The notes under the pieces were generated by a model that was not told the origin of the DNA, did no database searches, and saw only the letters and a list, made by a program, of their open reading frames with translations. Below are positions 1 to 6,218 of a stretch of DNA of 6,538 nt, in pieces; the first letter of the stretch is position 1; each line of letters opens with the position of its first letter. Source of the stretch: Lachnospiraceae bacterium (GTDB taxonomy: Bacteria > Bacillota > Clostridia > Lachnospirales > Lachnospiraceae). The stretch lies in contig JAILPU010000215.1 of assembly GCA_024699395.1 (NCBI GenBank), forward strand, positions 1 through 6,538, read 5' to 3'. A program made the translations under genes and the position numbers.

Positions 1-779
1 CTGTGAATAAGAATGCGGAGATCGTTTATAAATACGCTTCTCTCCCCGTACTCCACTTCCTTTTTTAAAGAAGGTACCACTATAACTATACTGTTGGACA
101 TAATGGGCCCCACAATACAGCGCTTCCAGTTTTTGAAAGCATTTCTCACAGTCTCATAGTGCTGTTCAAGCTTTACTCCAAGCCCCAGTTGGCCCCCCTC
201 TGTGTCTCCTTCGCTTCCGAAGGCCTCACATACCATAATAAAGGCATATTCCTCGTTTAACTCCAGAAGCTTTCTGTATTTTTCAATCCCCTCCCCGGTA
301 TATTTCCCCAGCAAAAGATCGTATATAAGACCGCTTTCCAGAAAAGGGATGACCATTTCCAGTTTTTCTTTTATCAAAAGATCGTTGGATCTTTTCTTAC
401 GTCTCTCATCGGTGAGGGCCATGGCTTTTAGAAGTACCTCTTCTATTTTCTCCCTTTTTACAGGCTTGGAAAGATACTCCATCACTCCTAAATCTATGGC
501 ATCTCTGGCGTATTCAAATTTATCGTAAGCGGTCATTACAATAAAGATAATGTTTTTGTTGACACGCCTTATCTCCCTCATGGCCTCAATACCGTTTATC
601 CCCGGCATCTGGATGTCCATAATGGCTATATCCGGCGAAAAACTCTCCGCCAGTTCTATAACGCCCCTTCCTGTTTTTGCGCATTTAATTTCGCACTGGT
701 TCTTAAATCTGCTTTCAATTATAAAGTTGAGTGCCTCAAGTACTATGGTTTCATCATCCGCCAATAATATCTTATACAT
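1..779 (-). CDS. YesN-type response regulator, 3' end outside window
   Basis: This is the cytoplasmic output partner of the sensor kinase encoded just upstream. About 259 N-terminal residues are visible, read from the ATG at 779-777; the frame stays open to the window edge. Residues 1 to about 120 form a receiver domain: acidic pair D8/D9, phospho-acceptor D55 in MDIQMPG, T83 in the switch position (VMTAY) and K105 in LSKP. A helical linker follows (about 110-175). Then comes an alpha/beta region with the stretches AFIMVCEAFG and CIVGPIMSNSIVIVVPS, which resembles the middle domain of clostridial YesN-like regulators. Family knowledge predicts a C-terminal AraC-type helix-turn-helix beyond base 1, but it is not seen here. 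The start overlaps the kinase stop by 8 bases (ATGTATAA), and GGGG lies only 3 bases upstream, so translation is probably coupled. Its targets are unknown. Confidence 0.96.
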   Translation of the reverse strand, partial: MYKILLADDETIVLEALNFIIESRFKNQCEIKCAKTGRGVIELAESFSPDIAIMDIQMPGINGIEAMREIRRVNKNIIFIVMTAYDKFEYARDAIDLGVMEYLSKPVKREKIEEVLLKAMALTDERRKKRSNDLLIKEKLEMVIPFLESGLIYDLLLGKYTGEGIEKYRKLLELNEEYAFIMVCEAFGSEGDTEGGQLGLGVKLEQHYETVRNAFKNWKRCIVGPIMSNSIVIVVPSLKKEVEYGERSVFINDLRILIH

Positions 780-2286
780 TTTCCCCTTTGGGGATACGAA
801 GCACCACCTCCGTACCCTTATCCTCTCCTTCGCTTATTATATCTGCCACATCATCTTTTCCGTAATAAAGTTTCAACCGGCTTATAACATTGGACAGACC
901 CACACCGTTTGTATCCTTAACCTTGGAATCCCCGGAATAATTTCCCTTCAGTATCCGGTCTATCTTGTCTTTACTCATTCCCACACCGTTATCGGCTATA
1001 CTTACTATAACCGAATCATCCTGAGAATAAACCGTAAGATATATTCTTCCCTTTTTGTCAGAATTTCTGATGCCGTGATTTACACAGTTTTCCAGAATGG
1101 GCTGTAATACCATCTTCGGCATTCTGACCTTACCCTGCTGGGAATCGATATCCTTTATAAGCTCAAATTCGTCCTTAAAACGGACCTTTAAAATTGCTAT
1201 ATAATAATCTGCCAGGCGCAACTCATCCTCCAGTGTGGCATCACCCTCCACGCCCTTTATGTTATATCTGAAAAATTCCGCAACATCCTCTATATAAGTT
1301 CCGGTTCTGGGAGCATTTTCCAACATTGCCAAGGATACTCCCGCATTAAGTGTATTAAAAAGAAAATGGGGATCTATCTGAGCCTGAAAATATTTAAGAC
1401 GCGCCTCCTTTATATTGGCCTCCATCTTAAGCTCATTCTCCTTTAGTTTCCTTTCCTTCTCCATAATGTACTGCTGGCGCTTTATGTAATCTTTGATGTC
1501 TATGAGCATATGACGGATGGCGTAGGAAAGGGTTCCTATCTCATCCGATCTTCTGTATACCGGGAACTCTACATCAAGATTACCGCTGGATACCTCTTTT
1601 GCGGTATCCGCAAGTTTTCCCAAAGGTGCGGTGATTCTGCTTGTTATAATGTATACCAGAACGCAGCCCCCCAGGATTATCATTCCCAATATTAAGAGCC
1701 CTATGGTTTCTATGGATTTCATTACCTTTCGAAACCTGTCGTAATTGGCTGTATTAAGTTTAAACTGATCCTCGTTAAAAGCTCTTAAGGAATCCTGAAT
1801 AAAGGAATATATTTTCGTGGCTTTATCAAAATTAACTCTGTATGCCTCTATATTCCTTCCTCTTTTCTGTTGAATGGTAAGGTCGGTATAACGAATATAT
1901 TCATCCGAAAGATGTTTGAGATCATCCTTCATGGCGGGAAACGATGTTCCCTCTATTGTGGTATCCAGCTCTTTAACAGACTGCTGAAGATTATATACCG
2001 CCTTGTAGTATTCCTCCATCCCGTCGGTGGATTTTGATTCCATATAGGAAGTCATGGACTTTTGAACTCTGGTGGTTAGTTCCTTAAGTTCATTGCTGGT
2101 ATGATTGCTTTTGTAGATAAGATCCACGTCCTTCATCTGACGGTCAAGGGTTATGAAAATACACAGATTAACAAGAACCACTATGATATAAAAACACAGA
2201 AAAACTCCCGTCAGCTTATGGGTTATAAGCATATCGTTCAGTACCCTGCGGATCTTAGTTAAGATATTTTTCAACATTGTCCCCAT
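772..2286 (-). CDS. YesM/LytS-type sensor histidine kinase
   Basis: A 504-residue membrane kinase that should autophosphorylate and pass phosphate to the downstream response regulator. Visible order: TM1 at about 25-47; an extracytoplasmic, mostly helical segment of about 145 residues (48-190) without an obvious ligand-pocket fold; TM2 at about 193-215; HAMP at about 216-270 (RITAPLGKLADTA, then the DEIGTL turn); a helical stalk (270-300); the His_kinase motif QAQIDPHFLFNTLN with phospho-acceptor H307; and an HATPase_c domain with N-box PILENCVNHG (N400), G1 box DNGVGM (432-437) and G2 box GVGLSN (461-466). All catalytic motifs look intact. The start at 2286 has AGAGAGG four bases upstream and overlaps the preceding gene by 32 bases; an in-frame ATG at 2277 is a possible alternative. 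The helical outer segment and the gene order suggest that it reads ligand state from the neighbouring membrane-anchored binding protein (inference). Confidence 0.97.
   Translation of the reverse strand: MGTMLKNILTKIRRVLNDMLITHKLTGVFLCFYIIVVLVNLCIFITLDRQMKDVDLIYKSNHTSNELKELTTRVQKSMTSYMESKSTDGMEEYYKAVYNLQQSVKELDTTIEGTSFPAMKDDLKHLSDEYIRYTDLTIQQKRGRNIEAYRVNFDKATKIYSFIQDSLRAFNEDQFKLNTANYDRFRKVMKSIETIGLLILGMIILGGCVLVYIITSRITAPLGKLADTAKEVSSGNLDVEFPVYRRSDEIGTLSYAIRHMLIDIKDYIKRQQYIMEKERKLKENELKMEANIKEARLKYFQAQIDPHFLFNTLNAGVSLAMLENAPRTGTYIEDVAEFFRYNIKGVEGDATLEDELRLADYYIAILKVRFKDEFELIKDIDSQQGKVRMPKMVLQPILENCVNHGIRNSDKKGRIYLTVYSQDDSVIVSIADNGVGMSKDKIDRILKGNYSGDSKVKDTNGVGLSNVISRLKLYYGKDDVADIISEGEDKGTEVVLRIPKGENV
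783..793 (-). promoter_or_regulatory. small hairpin over the response-regulator Shine-Dalgarno
   Basis: On the minus strand CCCCAAAGGGG forms a perfect 4-bp G/C stem with a 3-base loop. Its GGGG arm is the only Shine-Dalgarno-like sequence for the response-regulator ATG at 779. Ribosomes finishing the kinase gene (its stop is at 774-772) would melt this hairpin and free the site, a layout consistent with translational coupling. The sequence also encodes the kinase C-terminus, so the pairing could be fortuitous. Confidence 0.3.
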
Positions 2287-3259
2287 CTATCCTCTCTACA
2301 TCTACAGGTATGTAATCACTGACAAATCCGGTATCGATATATTCCGAAACAGCCTTTACGGAATTTTCCCCTATGGCCACAGCATCCACAGTAACTGATG
2401 AGTATATTACCTTTTTATATATTCCCTTTAAAATGCTTTCGGAATTATAATAACCTATGACACTTATGTCACCTACTCTGTTGTAATCCACCAGCATTCT
2501 GTACATGGTTGATGTGATATTGGGATTAAGGCATATAACCACATCCGGCGAAGCATTGCTGTCAAGGATAAGGTCTCTTACTTTTTCCTCAACCACAAAA
2601 TTATCGGATGTATCTACAGGCTGTACATCCAGGACTATATTTCTGTTTTTGCTCGCAAGCTCCCCCATTATGGTGGTGATAAGGGTATTTCTGCTCACGG
2701 TGGAGAGGGTCTCGGGCACCATCAAAAGACAGGTATCATCATCGGAGTCCACAAGTTCCTCCAAGGCTTTGGCATATTCCATTCCCATGGTATAGTAATT
2801 GCTGCCCACATAGCACTGTCTTTTGGATTGTTCTCTGTCGGATACGCAGGTGACAACCGGAATCCCCTTGTCCACAGCCTGATTGATTACATCATTGATT
2901 TCTTCATCGTTGTCCCCACAGAGAATAATTCCGTCAGGCGCGGAATATACCGCCATCTGAAGAAGCTCTTCAATGCTATAATTACCCGTTCTGAGAGCCC
3001 CGAAATCCTCCACATAGATGTCCCTTTGAGCTCCGTAATTAAAAGCCGCATCATACACAGCCTTTACTAATTCGTCCTCATCATCAGAGGACACAAATGC
3101 ATATTTAGCCTTGTAAACCGGGATATCCTTATTGTCTTCATTTCTTATCTCATGAATCACGTTAAGTTCATGAAAAACGGCAATAAGCATGGCACAAAGA
3201 GCACAGGATATAAGCGCATACAATATCATTTTTTTACTGATGTTTTTTTTGTCTTCCAT
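2255..3259 (-). CDS. membrane-anchored periplasmic sugar-binding-like protein, probable co-sensor
   Basis: A 334-residue protein of the RbsB/LacI-like substrate-binding fold (Peripla_BP_4 type). A basic N-terminus (KKNISKK) is followed by one hydrophobic segment at about 11-29, then the binding fold from about residue 52. Family landmarks are DGIILCGDNDEEINDVINQ with KGIPVVTCVSD (109-141), YVGSNYYTMGMEYAKAL (150-166), and a second-lobe hinge region with VIGYYNSESILKGIYKK (267-283) and AIGENSVKAVSEYI. L16-I-S-C19 loosely fits a lipobox, but hydrophobic residues continue past it, so an uncleaved membrane anchor seems more likely. No ABC permease or ATPase gene accompanies it. It is first in an operon with a YesM-type kinase, overlapping it by 32 bases. 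This is the architecture of clostridial XylFII-LytS, in which an anchored binding protein senses xylose for the kinase. The ligand here is unknown. The ATG at 3259 has AAGGGAG four bases upstream. Confidence 0.95.
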   Translation of the reverse strand: MEDKKNISKKMILYALISCALCAMLIAVFHELNVIHEIRNEDNKDIPVYKAKYAFVSSDDEDELVKAVYDAAFNYGAQRDIYVEDFGALRTGNYSIEELLQMAVYSAPDGIILCGDNDEEINDVINQAVDKGIPVVTCVSDREQSKRQCYVGSNYYTMGMEYAKALEELVDSDDDTCLLMVPETLSTVSRNTLITTIMGELASKNRNIVLDVQPVDTSDNFVVEEKVRDLILDSNASPDVVICLNPNITSTMYRMLVDYNRVGDISVIGYYNSESILKGIYKKVIYSSVTVDAVAIGENSVKAVSEYIDTGFVSDYIPVDVERIDGDNVEKYLN

Positions 3260-3289
3260 GGTGCTCCCTTAAATAATTTTTCTTTTTAC

Positions 3290-3318
3290 ATTATAACAAA
3301 TAATAAATCATTACGAAA
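3290..3318 (-). promoter_or_regulatory. extended -10 promoter of the sensory operon
   Basis: On the minus strand TGTTATAAT (3298-3290) combines a perfect -10 hexamer with the TG of an extended -10 element. The -35 position (about 3318-3313, TTTCGT) is a poor match, as is common for extended -10 promoters. Transcription should start near 3283, leaving a leader of about 24 bases before the ATG at 3259. The element sits between the chitinase terminator and the binding-protein gene, so the sensory operon appears to be transcribed independently. Confidence 0.65.
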
Positions 3319-3336
3319 GAATGGCGCGAAGAGCAT

Positions 3337-3368
3337 AAAAAAGAGACCTCCCCGAAAGGAAGTCTCTT
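3337..3368 (-). terminator. intrinsic terminator of the GH18 gene
   Basis: On the minus strand AAGAGAC (3368-3362) pairs perfectly with GTCTCTT (3347-3341). The stem continues inward after one mismatch with TCC/GGA, leaving a 6-base loop. The RNA then runs into six U residues (3342-3337). The hairpin begins about 30 bases after the chitinase stop codon. The plus-strand side lacks a T-run after the hairpin, so termination should be one-directional. Confidence 0.88.
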
Positions 3369-3398
3369 CAGACTCTGTCTTATAATTCTTTGATTTTC

Positions 3399-4925
3399 TT
3401 ATTTCAAAAACTGTCCCATCTGTCTTATCAGATCTTTGTCGGTGCTGTCCTCGCTTACTTCCCAGACAATTATTCCCGCAAGATCCATATCATAGATAAG
3501 ATCAAGTTTAAGCTGAAGGGAAGCACTGTTCTCGTAGGAAACATACCAGCAATAGTAAGGAGACGTCTCATCATCGTTATACATATAGACTGTTCCCTGA
3601 ACGGGATGATACTTCATATGCCAGCCGGTGGTTTCGTTATCAAATTCTTCTCCCTTTACGAAACGTCCCTCATCATCACATACAACGGTGTAACCGCTCT
3701 GGGCACTCTTTTCCCACTCCCTTATGGTATTCTGGTCGATTTCTTCGGTATTGGGAGCATCACTTTCAATAGGTGCCCCTACGATTCCCGATTTATCAAT
3801 CTTTTTCATCTTCTCACACATTGCATACATGGGTGATCCGATGTTGAGCTTGCTGACGGGAATTCCCTTAACCTTCAAATATTTTGCGGCGGTCTGAGCT
3901 CCGTTTACGCTGGTCATGAAACCGGTTGAAGCATCCCATGTTCCCGCAAGATCGTAAGTCATAATATTGATAAGATTGAGGTACGGTTCAGCCAGTGTCC
4001 AGTCCTGACAGCAGAGGGTGTATCCTGTGGAAGCTGATGCGCATGCTGTAAGCTTCTTGGTTCCCTCACCAAACTCCGCATCAAAACGCTCTCTCATATT
4101 CTTTAAAAGTTCGCCGAAATTCTGATTGTCTTCAGCTGCTGTTCCCCATATGGGACATCCCTCGTCGGACTCATCCTCAGGTGCTCTCTCTCCGTCGGTG
4201 GAACCACCGGGATACTCCCAGTCAATGTCGATACCGTCTATCCAAGGATACTTCTTAATAAGTTCAACACAGCTTTCGGTGAAGGACTCTCTTCCCTCCT
4301 TGGTATATGCCATCTCGGAAAAATATCCGCAATCAGTCCAGCCACCCACGGAAATCATAATATTTACATCGGGATACATCTCACTGAAATATGCGTACTC
4401 GGAAAAATGATTCCTTGCCAGACCCTGTATTTCCTCGGATTCTTCTTCATGCTGCATATCGGAATATGCGTCGGTGGGAGCAATTGCAAATTTTGTTCTG
4501 GGTTCATCACCGTTATCTCTTCTCTCAAAAGAAGTCTCTTTGCTTCCGTCATCGGGAAGGACTTCCCAGAAAGCGTGATTGATATAGGTTACGCTCTCCC
4601 AGGGAATTCCGCTCACCTCGCCACCGTCCTTAGCGGACTTTTCATCAAGATTCCAGTTGGCAAAGTAAACTATAACTTCTTTTCCACCTGTATAATTATG
4701 ACCTTCCTTAGCTTCTTCGGAAGATTCAGAAGTTGTCTTTTCCTCTTCTGATACCTCTTCCTCAACGGACTCCTCTGCCTCTTTGGTTTCTTCCAAAGAA
4801 CTTTCTTCACTCGGACCGGTTTTGGGTGTTACAGAATACTTTCTGTTTCCGCAACCTGACATTAACAGTAAGCCACTAAGGCCAAGAACCAGTGCCTTTT
4901 TTAACATAATTCCCTTCTTAAACAT
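3399..4925 (-). CDS. GH18 chitinase-like surface lipoprotein
   Basis: A 508-residue secreted glycoside hydrolase expected to cleave chitin or a related beta-1,4-GlcNAc glycan by substrate-assisted retaining catalysis. A lipoprotein signal peptide ends in LMSGC, with C25 as the predicted lipidated residue. A Glu/Ser/Thr-rich linker covers about 34-78 (17 Glu in residues 40-74). The barrel begins at KEVIVYFANW (82-91). Diagnostic GH18 motifs are SVGGW (192-196), DGIDIDWEYPGG (230-241; D233, D235 and catalytic acid E237 of DxxDxDxE), MTYD (322-325) and the late-strand Trp in GIIVWEVSED (W488). All key residues are present. No carbohydrate-binding or cell-wall-binding module is seen. The ATG at 4925 has GGAGG four bases upstream. 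The gene forms its own unit, with promoter and terminator, just upstream of the sensory operon. GH18 also includes endo-beta-N-acetylglucosaminidases and spore-wall hydrolases, so the exact substrate is not certain. Confidence 0.96.
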   Translation of the reverse strand: MFKKGIMLKKALVLGLSGLLLMSGCGNRKYSVTPKTGPSEESSLEETKEAEESVEEEVSEEEKTTSESSEEAKEGHNYTGGKEVIVYFANWNLDEKSAKDGGEVSGIPWESVTYINHAFWEVLPDDGSKETSFERRDNGDEPRTKFAIAPTDAYSDMQHEEESEEIQGLARNHFSEYAYFSEMYPDVNIMISVGGWTDCGYFSEMAYTKEGRESFTESCVELIKKYPWIDGIDIDWEYPGGSTDGERAPEDESDEGCPIWGTAAEDNQNFGELLKNMRERFDAEFGEGTKKLTACASASTGYTLCCQDWTLAEPYLNLINIMTYDLAGTWDASTGFMTSVNGAQTAAKYLKVKGIPVSKLNIGSPMYAMCEKMKKIDKSGIVGAPIESDAPNTEEIDQNTIREWEKSAQSGYTVVCDDEGRFVKGEEFDNETTGWHMKYHPVQGTVYMYNDDETSPYYCWYVSYENSASLQLKLDLIYDMDLAGIIVWEVSEDSTDKDLIRQMGQFLK

Positions 4926-4970
4926 ACGTCCTCCATATTTATTAATAATTATTCTTAAACAGTATTATGA

Positions 4971-4986
4971 TGATATCCGTTTAACA
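4971..4986 (-). promoter_or_regulatory. possible LacI/CcpA-type operator at the GH18 transcription start
   Basis: The 16-base minus-strand sequence TGTTAAACGGATATCA is an imperfect palindrome with a central CG and TG/CA ends (5 of 8 base pairs symmetric), the general form of LacI-family operators. It does not fit the strict 14-base CcpA cre consensus, because its CG is offset by one position. It would lie over about +1 to +16 of the predicted GH18 transcript, a typical repressor position. This is a pattern-based call only. Confidence 0.25.
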
Positions 4987-4992
4987 GCATTA

Positions 4993-5022
4993 CTTATATT
5001 CAAAATCCATGAATATACTCAA
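4993..5022 (-). promoter_or_regulatory. candidate sigma-A-type promoter of the GH18 gene
   Basis: On the minus strand TTGAGT (5022-5017) and TATAAG (4998-4993) are separated by 18 bases, each matching the -35 and -10 consensus at four or more of six positions. The predicted start is near 4986, giving a leader of about 60 bases before the ATG at 4925. The surrounding DNA is AT-rich, so chance matches are possible. Confidence 0.4.
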
Positions 5023-5124
5023 TTTGACGGTAAAAACTCCCGACAACAAATTCCCTTCAAATATGAATTATATTACATTTAAGAATTCTATACAGCATAT
5101 TCCGCCTTATTGACAAAAGCAAGC

Positions 5125-5170
5125 AAAAAATAGCAACAACAGCTACCTGTGTGGCATCTGTCATTGCTAT
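5125..5170 (-). terminator. long-stem intrinsic terminator of the PHP gene
   Basis: On the minus strand the arm ATAGCAATGACAG (5170-5158) pairs with CTGTTGTTGCTAT (5142-5130) over 13 positions, two of them G-U. After one mismatch the apex adds UGCC/GGUA around an ACACA loop. Six U residues (5130-5125) end the structure. It begins about 100 bases after the PHP stop codon, further than usual, and isolates the PHP unit from the GH18 promoter. Confidence 0.8.
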
Positions 5171-5194
5171 ATTTCATGTATTCCTGCATCGCGC

Positions 5195-5251
5195 TGTTCA
5201 TCGTGCTGCACGTTATGATGTTCGTCATGTTGTTTGACATGTGTTCGTCAT
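5195..5251. repeat. three 10-base direct repeats with 23-24 base period
   Basis: TGTTCGTCAT occurs exactly at 5219-5228 and 5242-5251. A related copy, TGTTCATCGT, lies at 5195-5204. Start-to-start distances are 24 and 23 bases. The same stretch contains inverted repeats: TTATGATG (5213-5220) with CGTCATAA (5246-5253), and CATGT (5226-5230) with ACATG (5237-5241). It begins about 15 bases after the PHP stop codon. Function unknown. Confidence 0.5.
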
Positions 5252-5268
5252 AAATACGTATATTCTCT

Positions 5269-6069
5269 TTAGTCTATATCAAGGCGTTCCACAAGATTGA
5301 GTCCCATACTCAATGCCTTCTCTTTAAGCTCATCGTGACTTTTGTTATATACCGCATCGGGATGGTGGGCATCGGAACCGATAATGCATCTTATATTTGT
5401 CTTTGCTACTTCCTCCCAGAAATAGCGAACAGGATAAGGGTGACGCATTCCGTCGGAAAACTCCTCCAAACAATTATACCCTCCCCCGTTTAACTCAAGA
5501 ACATAATCGTTCTTAACCGATTCATCCACCATATACGATATGGCTCTTTTACACTCATCACTAAGTTTACCGCCCTTTACCAGGTCGTTTAAAAATATAA
5601 GATCCGGATGGGCAAGATAAAGGAAATAACCGGTTTTCATGCCATCCATGCAGCTTTTGGCATAATCCATAACAGGAGGATTATCATTTTTAAAATCCAC
5701 ATAGACATTTACATATTTGAATCCGTCAGGGGAATAAAAATGCTGACCAAGGATAAAATAGTCCACCGCTTTGGAATTAAGAAGGCGCTCGTAATACTTT
5801 CCGAAATCACTAAGATATTCTATTTCTCCCCCGGTAAATACTTTTATTTTATCTTTGTATTTTTCCTTCATTCTCTCAACTTCATCAAGATAGATGTGAA
5901 GGTCCTCATATTTCATTCTGCCGTCATTAAGCACGTCAAAGCAAAAAGGAAAATGATCGGAATGACCCAGTTCAAGGAGACCTCTCTCTATTGCTTTAAC
6001 AGTATATTCCTCAATTGTTCCCTCTGCATGGCCGCAGTAAACATTGTGTGTATGGTAATTTGCTATCAT
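5269..6069 (-). CDS. PHP-family phosphoesterase, histidinol-phosphatase type
   Basis: A 266-residue cytoplasmic metal-dependent phosphoesterase of the PHP superfamily, closest in style to HisJ/HisK histidinol-phosphatases, which convert L-histidinol phosphate to histidinol. Metal-ligand motifs run in the expected order: H6-T-H8 near the N-terminus, CGHAEGTIEEY (12-22), GHSDHFPF (35-42), GGEIEY with E82, GQHFY with H110, LAHPDLI with H154 and GSDAHHPD with D233/H235. The length is normal for the family. The ATG at 6069 has a strong Shine-Dalgarno, AAGGGGAG, six bases upstream. It stands alone with its own promoter and terminator and no histidine-biosynthesis neighbours, so the true substrate may be a different phosphomonoester; the family assignment is firm, the substrate is not. 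Confidence 0.93.
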   Translation of the reverse strand: MIANYHTHNVYCGHAEGTIEEYTVKAIERGLLELGHSDHFPFCFDVLNDGRMKYEDLHIYLDEVERMKEKYKDKIKVFTGGEIEYLSDFGKYYERLLNSKAVDYFILGQHFYSPDGFKYVNVYVDFKNDNPPVMDYAKSCMDGMKTGYFLYLAHPDLIFLNDLVKGGKLSDECKRAISYMVDESVKNDYVLELNGGGYNCLEEFSDGMRHPYPVRYFWEEVAKTNIRCIIGSDAHHPDAVYNKSHDELKEKALSMGLNLVERLDID

Positions 6070-6125
6070 AGTTATCTCCCCTTTTTATTTGATCTCTCGG
6101 ATTACTAATATCCTTTTTAATTTGA

Positions 6126-6134
6126 AGTATATCA
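6126..6134 (-). promoter_or_regulatory. extended -10 promoter of the PHP gene
   Basis: On the minus strand TGATATACT (6134-6126) joins a 5-of-6 -10 hexamer (TATACT) to the extended -10 TG. The expected -35 position (about 6154-6149, GTGCCC) does not match consensus. Transcription should start near 6119, leaving a leader of about 50 bases. Confidence 0.45.
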
Positions 6135-6176
6135 TAATAAATTAAATCGGGCACCACCCATAATAACATAGATAAT

Positions 6177-6212
6177 AAAAGAAAGGATACGGCGAACCGC
6201 ATCCTTTCTTTT
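6177..6212 (-). terminator. intrinsic terminator of the right-edge gene
   Basis: AAAAGAAAGGAT (6177-6188) pairs perfectly with ATCCTTTCTTTT (6201-6212) over 12 bp. After one mismatch a further 3 bp close a four-base loop that reads UUCG in the minus-strand RNA. The minus-strand transcript ends in UUUUAUUAU. It starts only six bases after the stop codon at 6219-6221. The A/T ends are symmetric, so some activity on the plus strand is possible, although no plus-strand gene needs it. Confidence 0.88.
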
Positions 6213-6218
6213 AACTTA

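Larger units (their letters stand above)
4926..5268. other. 343-base intergenic region between PHP and GH18 genes
   Basis: No convincing gene lies in this gap. Just after the PHP stop there are three short direct repeats and nested inverted repeats (5195-5253), including CGTGCTGCACG at 5202-5212. A long-stem terminator follows at 5125-5170. The remainder (4926-5124) is AT-rich and carries the candidate promoter and operator of the GH18 gene and its Shine-Dalgarno sequence. A 50-codon minus-strand frame (5240-5088) spans the repeats and the terminator hairpin but has no Shine-Dalgarno sequence and is not called as a gene. Confidence 0.7.

Noticed and set aside
550..1107. Plus-strand open frame of 185 codons
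   Set aside because: It lies opposite the kinase and regulator genes, whose conserved catalytic motifs prove the minus-strand reading; its translation is low-complexity and matches no family I recognise.
5110..5115. Perfect TTGACA hexamer on the plus strand
   Set aside because: No -10 hexamer lies 16-18 bases downstream and no plus-strand gene follows.
5195..5251. Possible mini CRISPR array
   Set aside because: The repeats are only 10 bases with 13-14 base gaps and one copy is degenerate; this is far too short for a CRISPR and no cas gene is nearby.
5608..6108. Plus-strand open frame of 166 codons
   Set aside because: It is antisense to the PHP gene, whose metal-binding motifs fix the coding strand, and the translation shows only scattered hydrophobic residues.
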